A DNA stretch of 64,000 bases from Plazaster borealis (Eukaryota > Echinodermata > Asteroidea > Forcipulatida > Labidiasteridae): NCBI GenBank assembly GCA_021014325.1, contig CM037476.1, positions 21,922,827 through 21,986,826 on the forward strand, given 5' to 3'. Below the pieces are notes generated by a model, which did no database searches, had not been told where the DNA came from, and saw only the letters and a list, made by a program, of their open reading frames with translations. Positions 33,157 through 44,017 of this stretch are shown piece after piece (positions within the stretch are counted from its first letter, which is position 1; each line of letters starts with the position of its first letter). A program made the translations under genes and the position numbers.

Positions 33157-34254
33157 TGGTGTTCTATAAAGGAAACTTACACGACGACTTTTTTTCACGC
33201 GGCGCCTTTTTTTTTTTTTTTTTTTGGCGGCGACTTTTTTTTTTAACGCGACGACTTTTTGTTTTACGAGTCACCTTCCGGGTTGTATTTGTGTGTGTAC
33301 TCTTCTGGGTAGGTGTACATACACATTCAAACCGGGAACCTGTAACAGGGTTGGAGGGGTGGGGGTAGAGGGGTGTGGGTTCCCGTTAAGCAGATCTTTG
33401 AAACTGGGCACAGGGTAGTTCCAGGAGCCCTATGGAACAACGTAACTTTCAATGTCATGCTCGTCGAGACCATCTTGCTGCACAATGTGGCAGTAGATCA
33501 GTTATGCGCTTGCGCGTGACTAACCTATACGGGACATAGGCCCTGTCCGAATTGGCGGCTACAGCACGGCTAGGGCTAGATTTTCGCGTCATCATGCGTT
33601 GAAGAATAGGACGTCCTTAGCAACACCCTTAGCAATAGCTGTAGCCGTAGCTGTAGTCGCCAATTCAGATGCGGACATAGATATAGAATATACTTCCTAG
33701 ATCGTAGGCAGGTTCTGGCATGAGCGCGGCCATTGATCACGTGAACAGGGCAACAAATTTGAACGCGCATTAGACGTGATGAACGCGTTTAAGTTTAAAC
33801 ACGGTTGGTCTTTTAAGTGCGTGACTCCCCTACTGCCGTCTTTAATTAATCAACAAAATCGCTGTAATTAGTAGGCGATTACATCTAGAGGGAAGGAAAT
33901 GGTTGCAAGCTGCGCTGCAGCTGTATCCCACCGCCAATAAAGGAAAAAGGGGCCTGGGAAATTCCTTCGCAAGTTGACCTATCATGAGTAAGTAGGCCCT
34001 ACATGTGTATTTAATTATTGTTAATGGTCTTTAAAATTCCCCTGTGGAGTCCTTTTATTTTCTCTTTTTTGTTTTGTCCTTGGTCTCCATAAGGTACCCA
34101 AAGTGAGCACACAGTGAGACACACACAACCCGGAAGGCGACGCGTAAAAAAAAAAAAAAGTCGCAGCGCGAAAAAAAAAAAAGGCAGCGCGAAAAAAAGA
34201 AAGGCGCCGCGTGAAAAGTCGCGTCGCTGTATAAGTGTCCTTTATAGAACACCA
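33157..34254. mobile_element. TIR element inside the 3' LTR
   Basis: It begins TGGTGTTCTATAAAGGA and ends with the exact inverse TCCTTTATAGAACACCA. The inverted arms continue through ACGACGACTTTTT / GCGGCGCC-type blocks with long T or A runs. LTR text CGGAAGTA precedes it and recurs after a TA at the right, suggesting a 6-8 bp target duplication. The interior is unlike its ends and carries a nested palindromic MITE at 33544-33676. No transposase ORF. The 8-bp duplication would suit a hAT-type element. Confidence 0.75.
33544..33676. mobile_element. GCTGTAGCCG MITE, copy 1
   Basis: TGTCCGAATTGGCGGCTACA at the left is mirrored by TGTAGTCGCCAATTCAG and GCGGACA at the right. Internal landmarks are ATCATGCGTTGAAG and TAGCAACACCCTTAGCA. 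Two relatives lie at 53600-53732 and 53860-53986. Confidence 0.8.
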
Positions 34255-35314
34255 TACGGAAGTAGGGTGGAGGAGATCGCAGAGCTACCGAGAGCATGCT
34301 GCCGGCGTGGATGCAGGCAGGCATTGTCCAATCAGGTGGTGGTGGGGTGATGCCGGGGTGTGTCCAAGCCGAGTGCCGCGGCGTGGTTTGTCCGCCGGGC
34401 GCGCCCTAGGCAGAAGTGTCGTACAGTCCTGCGAAAGACGTAAAGCGAGCACTCCGGTGAGTGTAGATTGCTGTGGTTGTCCGCCGGAAACACACAGTTG
34501 TCTCCGACCCGCTTTCATATCTTTATACGGCCCTGTTAACTGTGTGTAACTTGCTGAGTGCAGCGTTCCGGTGAGCGATTCAGTGGTAGTCGTGCCGGTA
34601 GGTTTATCTGTTACGTAAATTGTTGCTTTACGATTGTGTTTCAGTGATTGAGTAGCCTTTCAGAACAGTTGTGATAAAGTGGCGGTTAGTACTTGAGTTC
34701 ACACAGAACTTGAATGGGACAGTGGGTCGATCATAGAGATTAACCGACTAGACAGTTGACCATAGAGGTTGACTACGGGCCGTTCATTACTGGTCGAGTA
34801 CTCCAACAACTGTAAGGAAGCTCAGATAGAGACACTGTGAAACAATCGGCGTGCTAGCGTGTGCATTTTGGTTGCCAAATTTGCTGTTAGACTTGGTTCC
34901 GCGAGGGGGCACTCACGTAAGACAAGGTTTGTTTAAAGGATTGTGTAAGGTTTGTAAAAGGTTAGAGATAGAAAATGTAATTTTCATGTAAGAGAGTTGC
35001 CCAGAGAAGGCATTAAAGAGAATTGCTCATGAGGCAAAGAGAGGATTGACACATAGAACTGTGCCCGTGTCCGTTATTTGTGTGTCGTTCCCCAGTGATT
35101 TATTCTGCCCTTCCCCAGAGTGCCCAGACAATCAGTAAACAATCAGCGGTAGATCTCCTCTAAACGAGCTCACATCTCTGGGCCTGAGATTGCTCGAAGT
35201 ATTTCCAAGGTCCGAGGTACCATTTGGGTTTGGGGTTTGGGAGACTTTCGCCACTGATGGTGAACCTCTTTCAAGCTTCTGAATCTGAATGAGACTCGCG
35301 GGAAATCCGCCACA

Positions 35315-37100
35315 CTTATGAAGTGCAGCTATACAACGCACAGAAAATATGTTTTGAGACATTCCATTAAAGAAATAAAACACAAGTGGCTCAACATATT
35401 ATCACCGGAAAAAAAGTTATATTTTTTTTATTTCTAACACCTCTTTCCCCATCCCAAACACCAACCCCACCCTTTCTCTTCAGTGAGGTAAACATGCAAA
35501 CATCAGCGAAAAGGTCTGTTTTAACCATCGCCTATTAACTTTTCAAAAGACCATTGTCTCCCACCAAAACAACATCCAAACAGTCATAGGATGGTTTATT
35601 CCCAGAGACTGTATCAAAACCACGTGCCTTAATTTTCACAACACTTCTCTGCCCATTTATCATTTGCTGGCTCACCGCCGGAAATAGTTTAAAATTTCCC
35701 GCACTGTCTTGAACACATCGACATTTTGCCAAAGACCAATGGGCAGAACTGTCTCCTTCTTTCTCACACCCTCCCTCCTATCCGTCCGGCTCAATCCCTC
35801 CACACACCTAAACCTGTTCTTCTTGTGGCTTTGCCTTAACCATGTTTTCCCCACCCTTCTATAAAGAACTGTACATGACGCCTCATACGTTTTTTAAAGC
35901 TTGCTTTTCAATAAATGATTCTCACTCGACACGGGGAGCAGCTTCATGACAAAACCTTTAGCTTTTTGAAAATTCTGAGTGCGTTCCGGTCCTACTATTT
36001 TCTGTGCATGTCTTTAAAAAACCTTTCTATTTTTATGATTTATATATCGAATACCTTCAAAATGTTTTTTTTTGGGTGACACTTGGTCTCATTTGCTTGC
36101 ACACGGCTGCATCTATGATTTTCGCTCTTCCCGTTATACACTTTGATTCCTTCCCCGACTTCCGGTCGGCGGTCGAAGAGTGAGCATTTGCATACTATTT
36201 TGGACCTTGGTCCGAACGATCCATAAATAACAGACTTAACGTACATTCGGTACGTAAGTGTATCAATTCAGCCTGAGTGGGACTGATTCAAAATAACCAC
36301 TGTAAACTAGCCTTTGAACAATTTTGCCATGGGTCACATACATGACTGTTAACCAAATTGCCCATGTCACCACTGACTATCTCGATTAAAAATGGTATAA
36401 TACAGCTGGTTGTGTCACAAGGAATGATTGTTTCTCAAAGACTACGAACAAGAAAATGGACAACGTCCCCCAGTACCCCTGTTTCGTTATTCGAAAACGA
36501 CGAGGGGGACGACTTGGATGAGGACGATGATTTCCAATGTGGCCAATGACTGCAGCCCCGTCCGTGTAGCTTGTCGTCTCAAAAGATAAAAAGTAAGCAG
36601 ATCAGATTGAGCCTTTCCTCTTATATGGACTGGTTCGTGGGAAAGCCAGGATCAAAGCTTTCTTTCAGTGCGTTCCGGTACTACTATTTTCTTTGCATGT
36701 CCTTAAAAAACACGTTCTATGATGCATATTATGATGCATATATCGAATGCCATCAAAATGTTTTTGTGGTCACACTTGGGCTTATCTCATGGTTTGCTTG
36801 CACACGGCTACATGGTTTCACTCTTCCCTCACACACAAGCAGTAACTACACACAGCAAAATGTTAAGGCAATGTACCCCTTTAAGCACTAGCATTTAAAC
36901 TATAAACAAACACTTCGGAAGGGAAGTGAACACGCAAGTGTACCTGAAATCGGCATGAAAAACCCGCGCAGACCAACACATTGTTTTCTGAAATTTTCTT
37001 GTAAAATTGTTTTTTTTTAATAGGTAAATATTGAACGAATTATGAACAGACAGTTTCAAATAGTCGACATGAACCAAATATATTTTACAGATTTTGAGGG
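35315..37100. other. Spacer with a direct repeat pair, no gene seen
   Basis: Positions 35978-36115 and 36665-36813 are diverged direct repeats (GTGCGTTCCGG, CTACTATTTTCT, TATATCGAAT, GCTTGCACACGGCT). The small ORF at 36358-36549 ends in a run of Asp/Glu codons, but has no other support. Confidence 0.5.
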
Positions 37101-37141
37101 TACGGAAGCGTATTGCCGCCACATGAATAAAAAATATTCTC

Positions 37142-37218
37142 TCTTATCGTGTACGTACACGATAATTTATCGTGTACGTACACGATAAGTCCAAACTTAT
37201 CGTGTACGTACACGATAA
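37142..37218. repeat. Left palindromic array (three units)
   Basis: Three copies of a 24-bp perfect palindrome, each CTTATCGTGTAC followed by its own reverse complement. One copy lacks its first C or last G. They are separated by TT and CCAAA spacers. Confidence 0.9.
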
Positions 37219-37969
37219 GTCCAAAGAATAGTTCGATGCGGTAGGGCCTCTACGAACGATGTCATCATGTAGTAGGATATGATAATGTACAGTGTACATA
37301 AACACGTGTGAGAGCTTGTATGGGCGGCCAAAAGGGCCGAAACCAAAATGAAATAAAAATTAACTATATTTTTGAAAGCTAACATAAACATAAAAAACGA
37401 AAATCAAACAATTACAAATTTAACATAGATCACATCAACAATTAAAGATAAACAAATAATAAGAATAATTAATTAACGAAACTTATGTGTTGGTCGTAAA
37501 CACAGAGCACCACAAGTTCAAAATGAATACCATTTGTAAAAAACAAACAAACAAAAACAACATTATACTTTAAATTTAAACTAAAGGGCAAAGCTAAATA
37601 ATTAGTCAAAACTTGACAAAATGTGAATATGTTTATCCATTTTTACAAAATTACACTAACATTTTTAAAATTAACAATTGTATGCACATTTAACATAAAA
37701 CAAAATTGATATGCAACCATTAAAAAATAAAAATATCCGTGATGAGAAACACTAAACAAACAGAAATACACTATCAAAACAAGAAAACAGAAAAAACATG
37801 AAAGAGCAAGCCAACATACCTTTAAAAAACCTAAAAACCAACAACGTAAACTAAGCTTGCACAAGCTACGTTAAAACACGAAACCAACATTGAGGGCGTC
37901 AAGATAAACCAGGCGTTGTGTGAACAAAAGACAAATTTTTCAACCATGAAATCTTAAGTTTTTTCTTAA

Positions 37970-38535
37970 AAGATGTCTTCCTTATATCCCAAATCGTAAC
38001 CAATTGGTTCACTAATTAGCTTAGCCCAACTCTGCAAAAATGACCCGTGCGCGAATTTACTATACAAGTTGTACGTTAACACGCAACTACCTAATTTTCA
38101 TTTTAAAAGTAGTCATCGAAAAACCATGAAATCCTAATTTGTTTTTTCATAATTATTGTCTTCTTTATATCCCAAACCATAACTCATAGGCGCCACGATA
38201 AATTGATTCGGTAATTAGCTCAGCCCAACTAATTAAATATTTGCATTTATTAGTTTATAACAATGATGTTGGCTATACCATCCGACAAAGAACAGGATTT
38301 GTAATTAATTTTATCGGGGAACCTATGAGTTATGCTTTGGGATATTAGGAAGACAGCTATGAACAAAAAACAAAATATTTCATAATTTTTCGATGACTTT
38401 TTAAATGAAAATTAGGTAGTTGTATTTTTCACACGGGCAATATTATGCAGATATTTATTTAGTCGGGCTGAGCTAATTAGTGAACCAATTTAATTGGGGC
38501 GCCTATGAGTTTCGGTTTGGGATATAAGGAAGACA
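37970..38535. repeat. Large interior palindrome
   Basis: Two direct copies of a CTTATATCCCAAA / CATAACTCATAGGCGCC block (about 37979 and 38163) face two inverted copies (about 38317-38360 and 38497-38540). The centre is near 38260. Confidence 0.7.
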
Positions 38536-38866
38536 CTTAAATTTCTTGCCCACTAAATTTTGTGCCGACTTCAGCCTGGTTCTCAAAAATACTCAAAAAA
38601 TACATTAAGTCTCTCAGCCTCTTGAAAACCAACCAAACATATTTTCGGACGACTAAACTTCAGATTTCTTATCAATTTTTGACAGGTCAGCCGTTTAGAA
38701 TTTTTGCTAATTACCCCCCCCCCCAAAAAAAAAAAAAAATAAATAAAAACCACCCCGAAAATGTGCTTTTTCCTTAACCGATTTGCTGCCAGTTTTCGTG
38801 AAGCACTTATTCACTTCCCAAGCCAAAAAATAGGACCAACTTTAAATGCACTGCAGCCGATTTCAC

Positions 38867-39018
38867 GAAACGCTAGGATTAATCCTATCTCGAGTTAGAA
38901 CGAGTAACTCGTCCTAACTTAGGATTAATCTTAAGGTTTACATGTTACAGTGCAAGGCTGGGACTCGTCCTAAGTCCTAAGATTAATCCTAAGTTAGGAA
39001 GAGTTTGGTGAAATCGAC
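38867..39018. mobile_element. GGATTAATCC hairpin MITE
   Basis: The ends CGATTTCACGAAACGCTAGG and GTTTGGTGAAATCG are imperfect inverses. The inside carries TAGGATTAATCCTA, GTTAGAACGAGTAACTCGTC and AAGATTAATCCTAAGTTAGG palindromes. I recognise this family as widespread in marine deuterostomes. Confidence 0.75.
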
Positions 39019-39020
39019 GG

Positions 39021-39378
39021 CTGAACACGTTTGGAAAATGCCAGTGTTCTCACTTGGTGTATCCCAACATATGCATAAAATTACAAGCCTGTGAAAATTT
39101 GGGCTCAATCGGTCATCGAAGTTGCTAGAAAATGATGAAAGAAAAAACACCCTTGATGTACAAATTTGTTTGCTTTCAGATAGGAATAAAAACTTCTTGC
39201 AAGAAGTTTTTATTATTTTAGTGAGAAATTACCTCTTTCTCAAAAACTACGTTACTTCAGAGGGAGTCGTTTCCTACAATGTTTTATACTATCAACAGCT
39301 CTCCGTTGCTTGGTAAGTTGTTACATGTATGCTAATTATTTGTTTTGAGTCATTACCAAACGTGTACGATACCTTTAA
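39021..39378. mobile_element. TTAA-type MITE, second copy of the 2121-2394 family
   Basis: The right end ACCTTTAA is intact. The left end is cut by the adjoining MITE. The interior matches 2150-2375 in inverted orientation and is longer, so it preserves about 110 bases deleted from the first copy. Confidence 0.75.
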
Positions 39379-39689
39379 AGCCTAAATGTATCCAGTCTCC
39401 TCAAAAGTTGAAGCACAGAACCCCCACACAATCTAATAATTGCATGACCCCAAAACGTTATTATTCAAAAGTAATTGTGGGTTTACAAAAAATGATAAAT
39501 AGCTTGGCGCATGAATGTTGGCCTATTTAGTGTGGTGCACCCTTCTGACTACAACGTGTTCCGCCATTATCCACGCTCTCTATGTTAACTTATGGTCAGT
39601 TCGTAACAACGTTTGTACGTTGATTCTGACGCCCTTAATGTTGGTTTCGTGTTTTAACGTATTTTTTTCAGCACCCAATCGATTTGGTG

Positions 39690-39885
39690 CACTCATCGCA
39701 AATATGTACGTAAATATTTGCGATGGGGGCACAAATCGTGAATATTCACGCAAATATTCACGTAAATGATTTTCGATTTGGGGCACACTCGTGAATATTC
39801 ACGTAAATATCGCAAATGTTTACGTGAATTGCGAATTGGGGCAGAAAACGTGAACATTTACGTAAATATTCACTTAAATATATAT
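39690..39885. repeat. CGTGAATATTCACG palindromic repeats
   Basis: At least six variants of a short palindrome, CGTGAATATTCACG or CGTAAATATTTGCG, are spaced by GGGGC(A/G)-containing spacers. They lie inside the 3.5-kb inverted-repeat element. Confidence 0.75.
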
Positions 39886-40290
39886 GTTTGATGTCCCTTC
39901 AGGGCCACCATAGCTTTGGCTTTAGTTTAAATCTACTTTGTAATGTTGTTTTTCTTTGTTTGTTTTTTCAAAGAGTATTCATTTTGAACTTTTGGTGCTC
40001 TGTGTTTACGACCAACACATAAGTTTTGATAATTAATTAGTCTAGTTGTTTTGTTATTTTTAATTGATGATGTGATCTTTGTAAAATTTGTAATTGTTCT
40101 TTGATTTTCGTTTTTTATGTTATTTTTCAAAATAATTTTATAGTTAGTTTTTATTTTATTTTAGTTTGGGCCCTCTTGGCCGCCCATACGAGCTCACACA
40201 CGTGTTTATGTACACTGTACATTATCATATCCTACGAGACGTATTATGACAGCGTTCGTAGAGGCCCTACCGCATCGAACTATTGTTTGG

Positions 40291-40570
40291 ACTTATCGTG
40301 TACGTACACGATAAGTTTGGACTTATTGTGTACGTACACGACAAGTTATCGTGTAAGTACACGATAAGTTATCATGAACATACACGATAAGTTCGGACTT
40401 ATCGTGTACGTACACGATTTATCGTGTACGTATACGATAAGTTATCGTGTACGTACACGATAACTTTTTACTTATGGTGTACGTACATGATACTTTATCG
40501 TGTACGTACACGATCAGTTTGGACTTATCGTGTACGTACACGACAAGTTATTGTGTACGTACACGATAAG
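40291..40570. repeat. Right palindromic array (about eleven units)
   Basis: About eleven units of the same 24-bp palindrome as at 37142-37218. Several are perfect. Others carry one to four changes (for example TTATCATGAACATACACGAT). Spacing is irregular, with recurring TTGGA between some units. Confidence 0.9.
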
Positions 40571-40613
40571 AGATATAATTTTTGTATTCATTTGGCGGCA
40601 ATACGCTTCCGTA

Positions 40614-43600
40614 GGATTGGAATCAATAGTCATTATTTAAAATTCCTTTATTTTATAAGAATTGGGACCTTGGAGCGACCACCTCTCTTGAGCTTCACCA
40701 CTGCAATACAAAGAGTATGCTGATGTGTTGTGTACTAGCTCCGATTTCTTGTTGATTTTTTCATGACGGCTATTTACGTTTTGTCAAACACAAAGCACTT
40801 TCTAAAATTAATTCTTTTTTTAATAGTTTTTTTTTTATTTCTGCACATTTTTCGTTACATCGTAAAAGTTCACCTTCTTCAAACCGAGCCCTCTCAAAAC
40901 AACAACTCGGTTTAGTCGGAGTCGACACAGCGGCACAACCGAACTCGCAAAAATGCTTAGTTAACCAATGACCAGAAGTCAAAACCAGATATGAACATAA
41001 CTGTCGATGCAGAAAAGATCGCATGTCAATTTTGATTGTTTGTAATTGAAACAAATTGCATTGCAGGTTTGCATTGTATTTTAAAATGGTCGTAGTCCTG
41101 AACTTGACAAATAAGTATCTTAATTTTTGTTTTTGTATAAAGAACCATATTTATAAAACATATATCTCCTTTCATTTCAAATTTGAAATTGAGCAAACGC
41201 CATGTGATCTTCAAACATTCAAATACACATCGCTTTGTAACAATTTACTATAAAAGTTTGAAGATATCGAGGAGGTATTCTTGATTGATGTCAGTAAAGG
41301 ATACTTATCCACAATGAAAACGCTTCCATTTAGGTTTAAACCTACATCTGGCTGTTGGCACTGCCAGCTTAAAGATCCCAATGGCGCTGTTTCCATGCAA
41401 TCATTTTCATAATTATAAAACATTTTGAAATTTTGAAACGAAGTGGAAATTTGTGGTATCGAGGCTTATAGGCCTACCTAAAATAGGTCCTATTAGAAAC
41501 TTGTTTGAATTCGCTGACTTTGTTTTCCGTATTGTCATCGCAATCATTGTGCGAGTGTAGAAACAAAATATTACTCAATGCATGTGATTCGAAATAATCT
41601 TCCGGCAAATGAAAAAATTCCCGAGGTTTTAAACAAAACTGTTTGGACTATGGGCAAAACTTAGGAAATGTGACTTACCGAAACTCACGGCGGTAATGAA
41701 GCTATACATGCATCATGTTGTACAAGTCCCACCTTGATTTGGTTGCCAAAACACTTGCAAGTCACGCCAATCCTCCAAAGAACATTCCTGAATAACACGG
41801 GGCCTTTTAATAACAACAGAACTTTACCTCTAGAACTGAAACAATAATGGCAAAAACACTGACCAGTTTACAGCGAGAACGAAAACGGGTTTCCTTCACA
41901 GTTATCTGGTTGAATGCGGTCTAGTGGTTTTCGCTTCCCCTAAACCATGCACGGCATCGGAAGACACAACCGCGCCAATCAACGCCAGCCAATCAAGGCG
42001 ATACCAAATTAACCAATCAATGAACGGCATATGTTTGAAATTTACCCAACCTCGTCCTTTGGGCAGCTTGTCGTATTGTCCCCCTCTCCAGCGATCATGG
42101 AAAGCTGAGGGGAAAATTATGCGGCGTGTTGAACCACTGTTTCTAGATCAATTCAGTCGTCCACCTACGTTCCCACAAAACAATATGACGCTCTGCGCAT
42201 GTACCAAATTCTTAATGAATTAAACCTATAAAGTGAGGTAATCACGTCATCAATAACACCAGGCATTGGCGCGCCTGTCGGTGCCTTTGTATAGCCTGTC
42301 AATGTCACAGTAAATACATATAAATTTATTAACACGCGAGTTGTCATTATGAAACAAAGGCACCTAGGAATTCAACAGTTTTTATCTCAGTATGAAGCCA
42401 TTAGTAAACAATTTACGTTTCGGATCATTTATTTAACAATCAATCCACTTTCGCTTGTTTAATGTATGAGCAGATAATTGTTGAGAAACAAAATTGTTAT
42501 CAAGGAAAGTAGCCAGCACACCGTTTGTCTTTTGGTGAAAGGGATCGCAAACTTTCCTCTATTTTTCAATTAACACGCCATTTAAAGCCAATCTGGGGAT
42601 ACCATCAACTTTGGTTAAAACAACAAAACAATTTGTGTCGCTTCTTCTTTTCTTTTGTCAGGAGTTTGTTTATAGTAGGCTATAGAGACAAGCAATGGTT
42701 ATGTGGACGGGTCTTCAAATGCTGTTGTCTTGATTTGACAGTATTTAAGACTGAAACATGTCTCTATAAGAGGATTTGGGCGGGTATGAACTTATAATAG
42801 TGAGGTGGTTTTTTTTATTTGAAACTAATCAATGTTTGTTTGTTTGTTAATTTGTTTGTTTGTTGACAATGATCAATCCTGTATGTTGTCTAACCTGCGC
42901 TGCCCCACCCCTGTTAGATTTACACGACTGTCATTGGTTACTGCAGCCAGTAGACCGTTGGGAAACCTGTATACCTCCTATGTAATGTTGATTTCATACT
43001 TTTTTCAAAGCTAATAATCTTTCCAGATGTTGTAGAGCTAGTTTGACAAAAGAAATTATCAAATATTAATTTCTAATTGTGTGTGTGTTAATTAATATGG
43101 TTTTACACTGTAAAACCGCAGTATTTTTGTGCAAAAGCCTAAGCAGAAAATGTTTTTCTAACTGGAGATTCCGAGTCCCTGAGCATTACTGCCTAAAGGG
43201 TCATAAACCACGTCAATCGGGCTTGTCTGAGGATAGAACTTATAGGGTTTTACATGTTTTTGCTAAAAACTGAACGAGTAAATAACTAAAAGTGTTTTCT
43301 GTCTACTGGCTGCAGTACCGGCGGGCCGTCGGAGGGTTTTTACGCACGCTCAACTGTGACAATGAATTGTGTTGGTGCGATCACGTGATAAGACATGGCT
43401 TGGATACCTTAATGGGATCCGTGTAGAAAAGGGGGTGTAGAGAAGGCTTTTTTCTTTCTCTACATCCCCACCCCACCATCCACCACCCCTCCCATCCCCC
43501 AACCCACCCCACCCCACCCCCACCATCTCACTGGCGCACTGCTACCACAAGATTATTGTTCCATGGTGCTTCCCAAACCCACACTGTGCAAACAGCTTCA

Positions 43601-44007
43601 CATCCTTGAAAGCTGCAAATAGATGCTGTCCCTATAGAACTTCAAGCTACTCCCTTCAAAACCACCCACCCCTCCAACCAACACCCCCCCCCCAGCCTAC
43701 CACTTATTCACACAGCATAAGTCGTTTTACAAACCTTTGTTCTGTACAGTAACAGTAACAATACAAAAGGCTGGGCAAATTACATGCTTGATCCCTTTCA
43801 GAAAGCATAGACATGTACATCAAAAAGTCGCTGGAAAGGATAGTGCACAAACGAATGTAGGCTGTGAATTACATGCAAGGACCTCTTAAAAAACAATCAA
43901 CATCAAACAGTCGCTGACAAAACATAGTAGTTGCAAGCTAATTTTCACACTAGAAAGACCTTTGTTTACATTGTATTAGCCTGATGATAGATACACTGCA
44001 GTGCGTT
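40614..44007. other. 3.4-kb stretch without a recognised gene
   Basis: Small ORFs (for example 41211-41423 minus, 41924-42223 plus, 42525-42797 plus) show no domain, signal or splice support. A C-rich CCCCACCCC tract lies at 43460-43530. Confidence 0.45.
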
Positions 44008-44017
44008 GGCTGCAGAC

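Larger units (their letters stand above)
26937..35314 (+). mobile_element. Degenerate Ty3/gypsy LTR retrotransposon with nested insertions
   Basis: The 5' LTR is 26937-28937, the internal part 28938-33077 and the 3' LTR 33078-35314. The LTRs share TGTGAC...GTCACA-type ends. A primer-binding site, a gag fragment, an integrase and an accessory zinc-finger ORF are all in sense orientation. Protease, RT and RNase H are absent: gag runs straight into the integrase zinc domain near 30230. With the LTR insertions removed, the 8.4-kb block would be about 6.5 kb. No clear target duplication is seen. Confidence 0.88.
33078..35314 (+). repeat. 3' LTR (split by a nested element)
   Basis: It matches the solo LTR from ACGAGATTGGGTGGACC to CCGCCACA. 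The first bases read AATAAC instead of TGTGAC. The LTR is interrupted by 33157-34254. The poly-tract, CCGGTAGG and AATCAGCGG blocks are all in order. Confidence 0.85.
37101..40613. mobile_element. 3.5-kb inverted-repeat element with palindrome arrays
   Basis: The termini TACGGAAGCGTATTGCCGCC and their exact inverse (40594-40613) bound arms of about 450-640 bp (37101-37545 and 39970-40613). The arms contain, from the outside in, palindromic arrays, GGTAGGGCCTCTACGAACG, a GTACAGTGTACATAAACACG block, GGCCGCCC, and a CGTAAACACAGAGCACCA block. The interior holds a further large palindrome (37970-38535), two MITEs and a CGTGAATATTCACG-type array. No transposase-like ORF was found, so it looks non-autonomous. 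Confidence 0.8.

Noticed and set aside
37142..40570. Palindromic repeat arrays as a CRISPR-like array
   Set aside because: The spacers are not unique 30-40 bp sequences, the repeats are perfect palindromes within TIR arms, there are no cas genes, and the DNA is eukaryotic.
41211..41423. Minus-strand ORF with a Cys/Trp-containing segment (SLSWQCQQPDVGLNLNG)
   Set aside because: It briefly looked like a lectin or PAN exon, but there is no acceptor/donor pair in phase and no second cysteine pattern.
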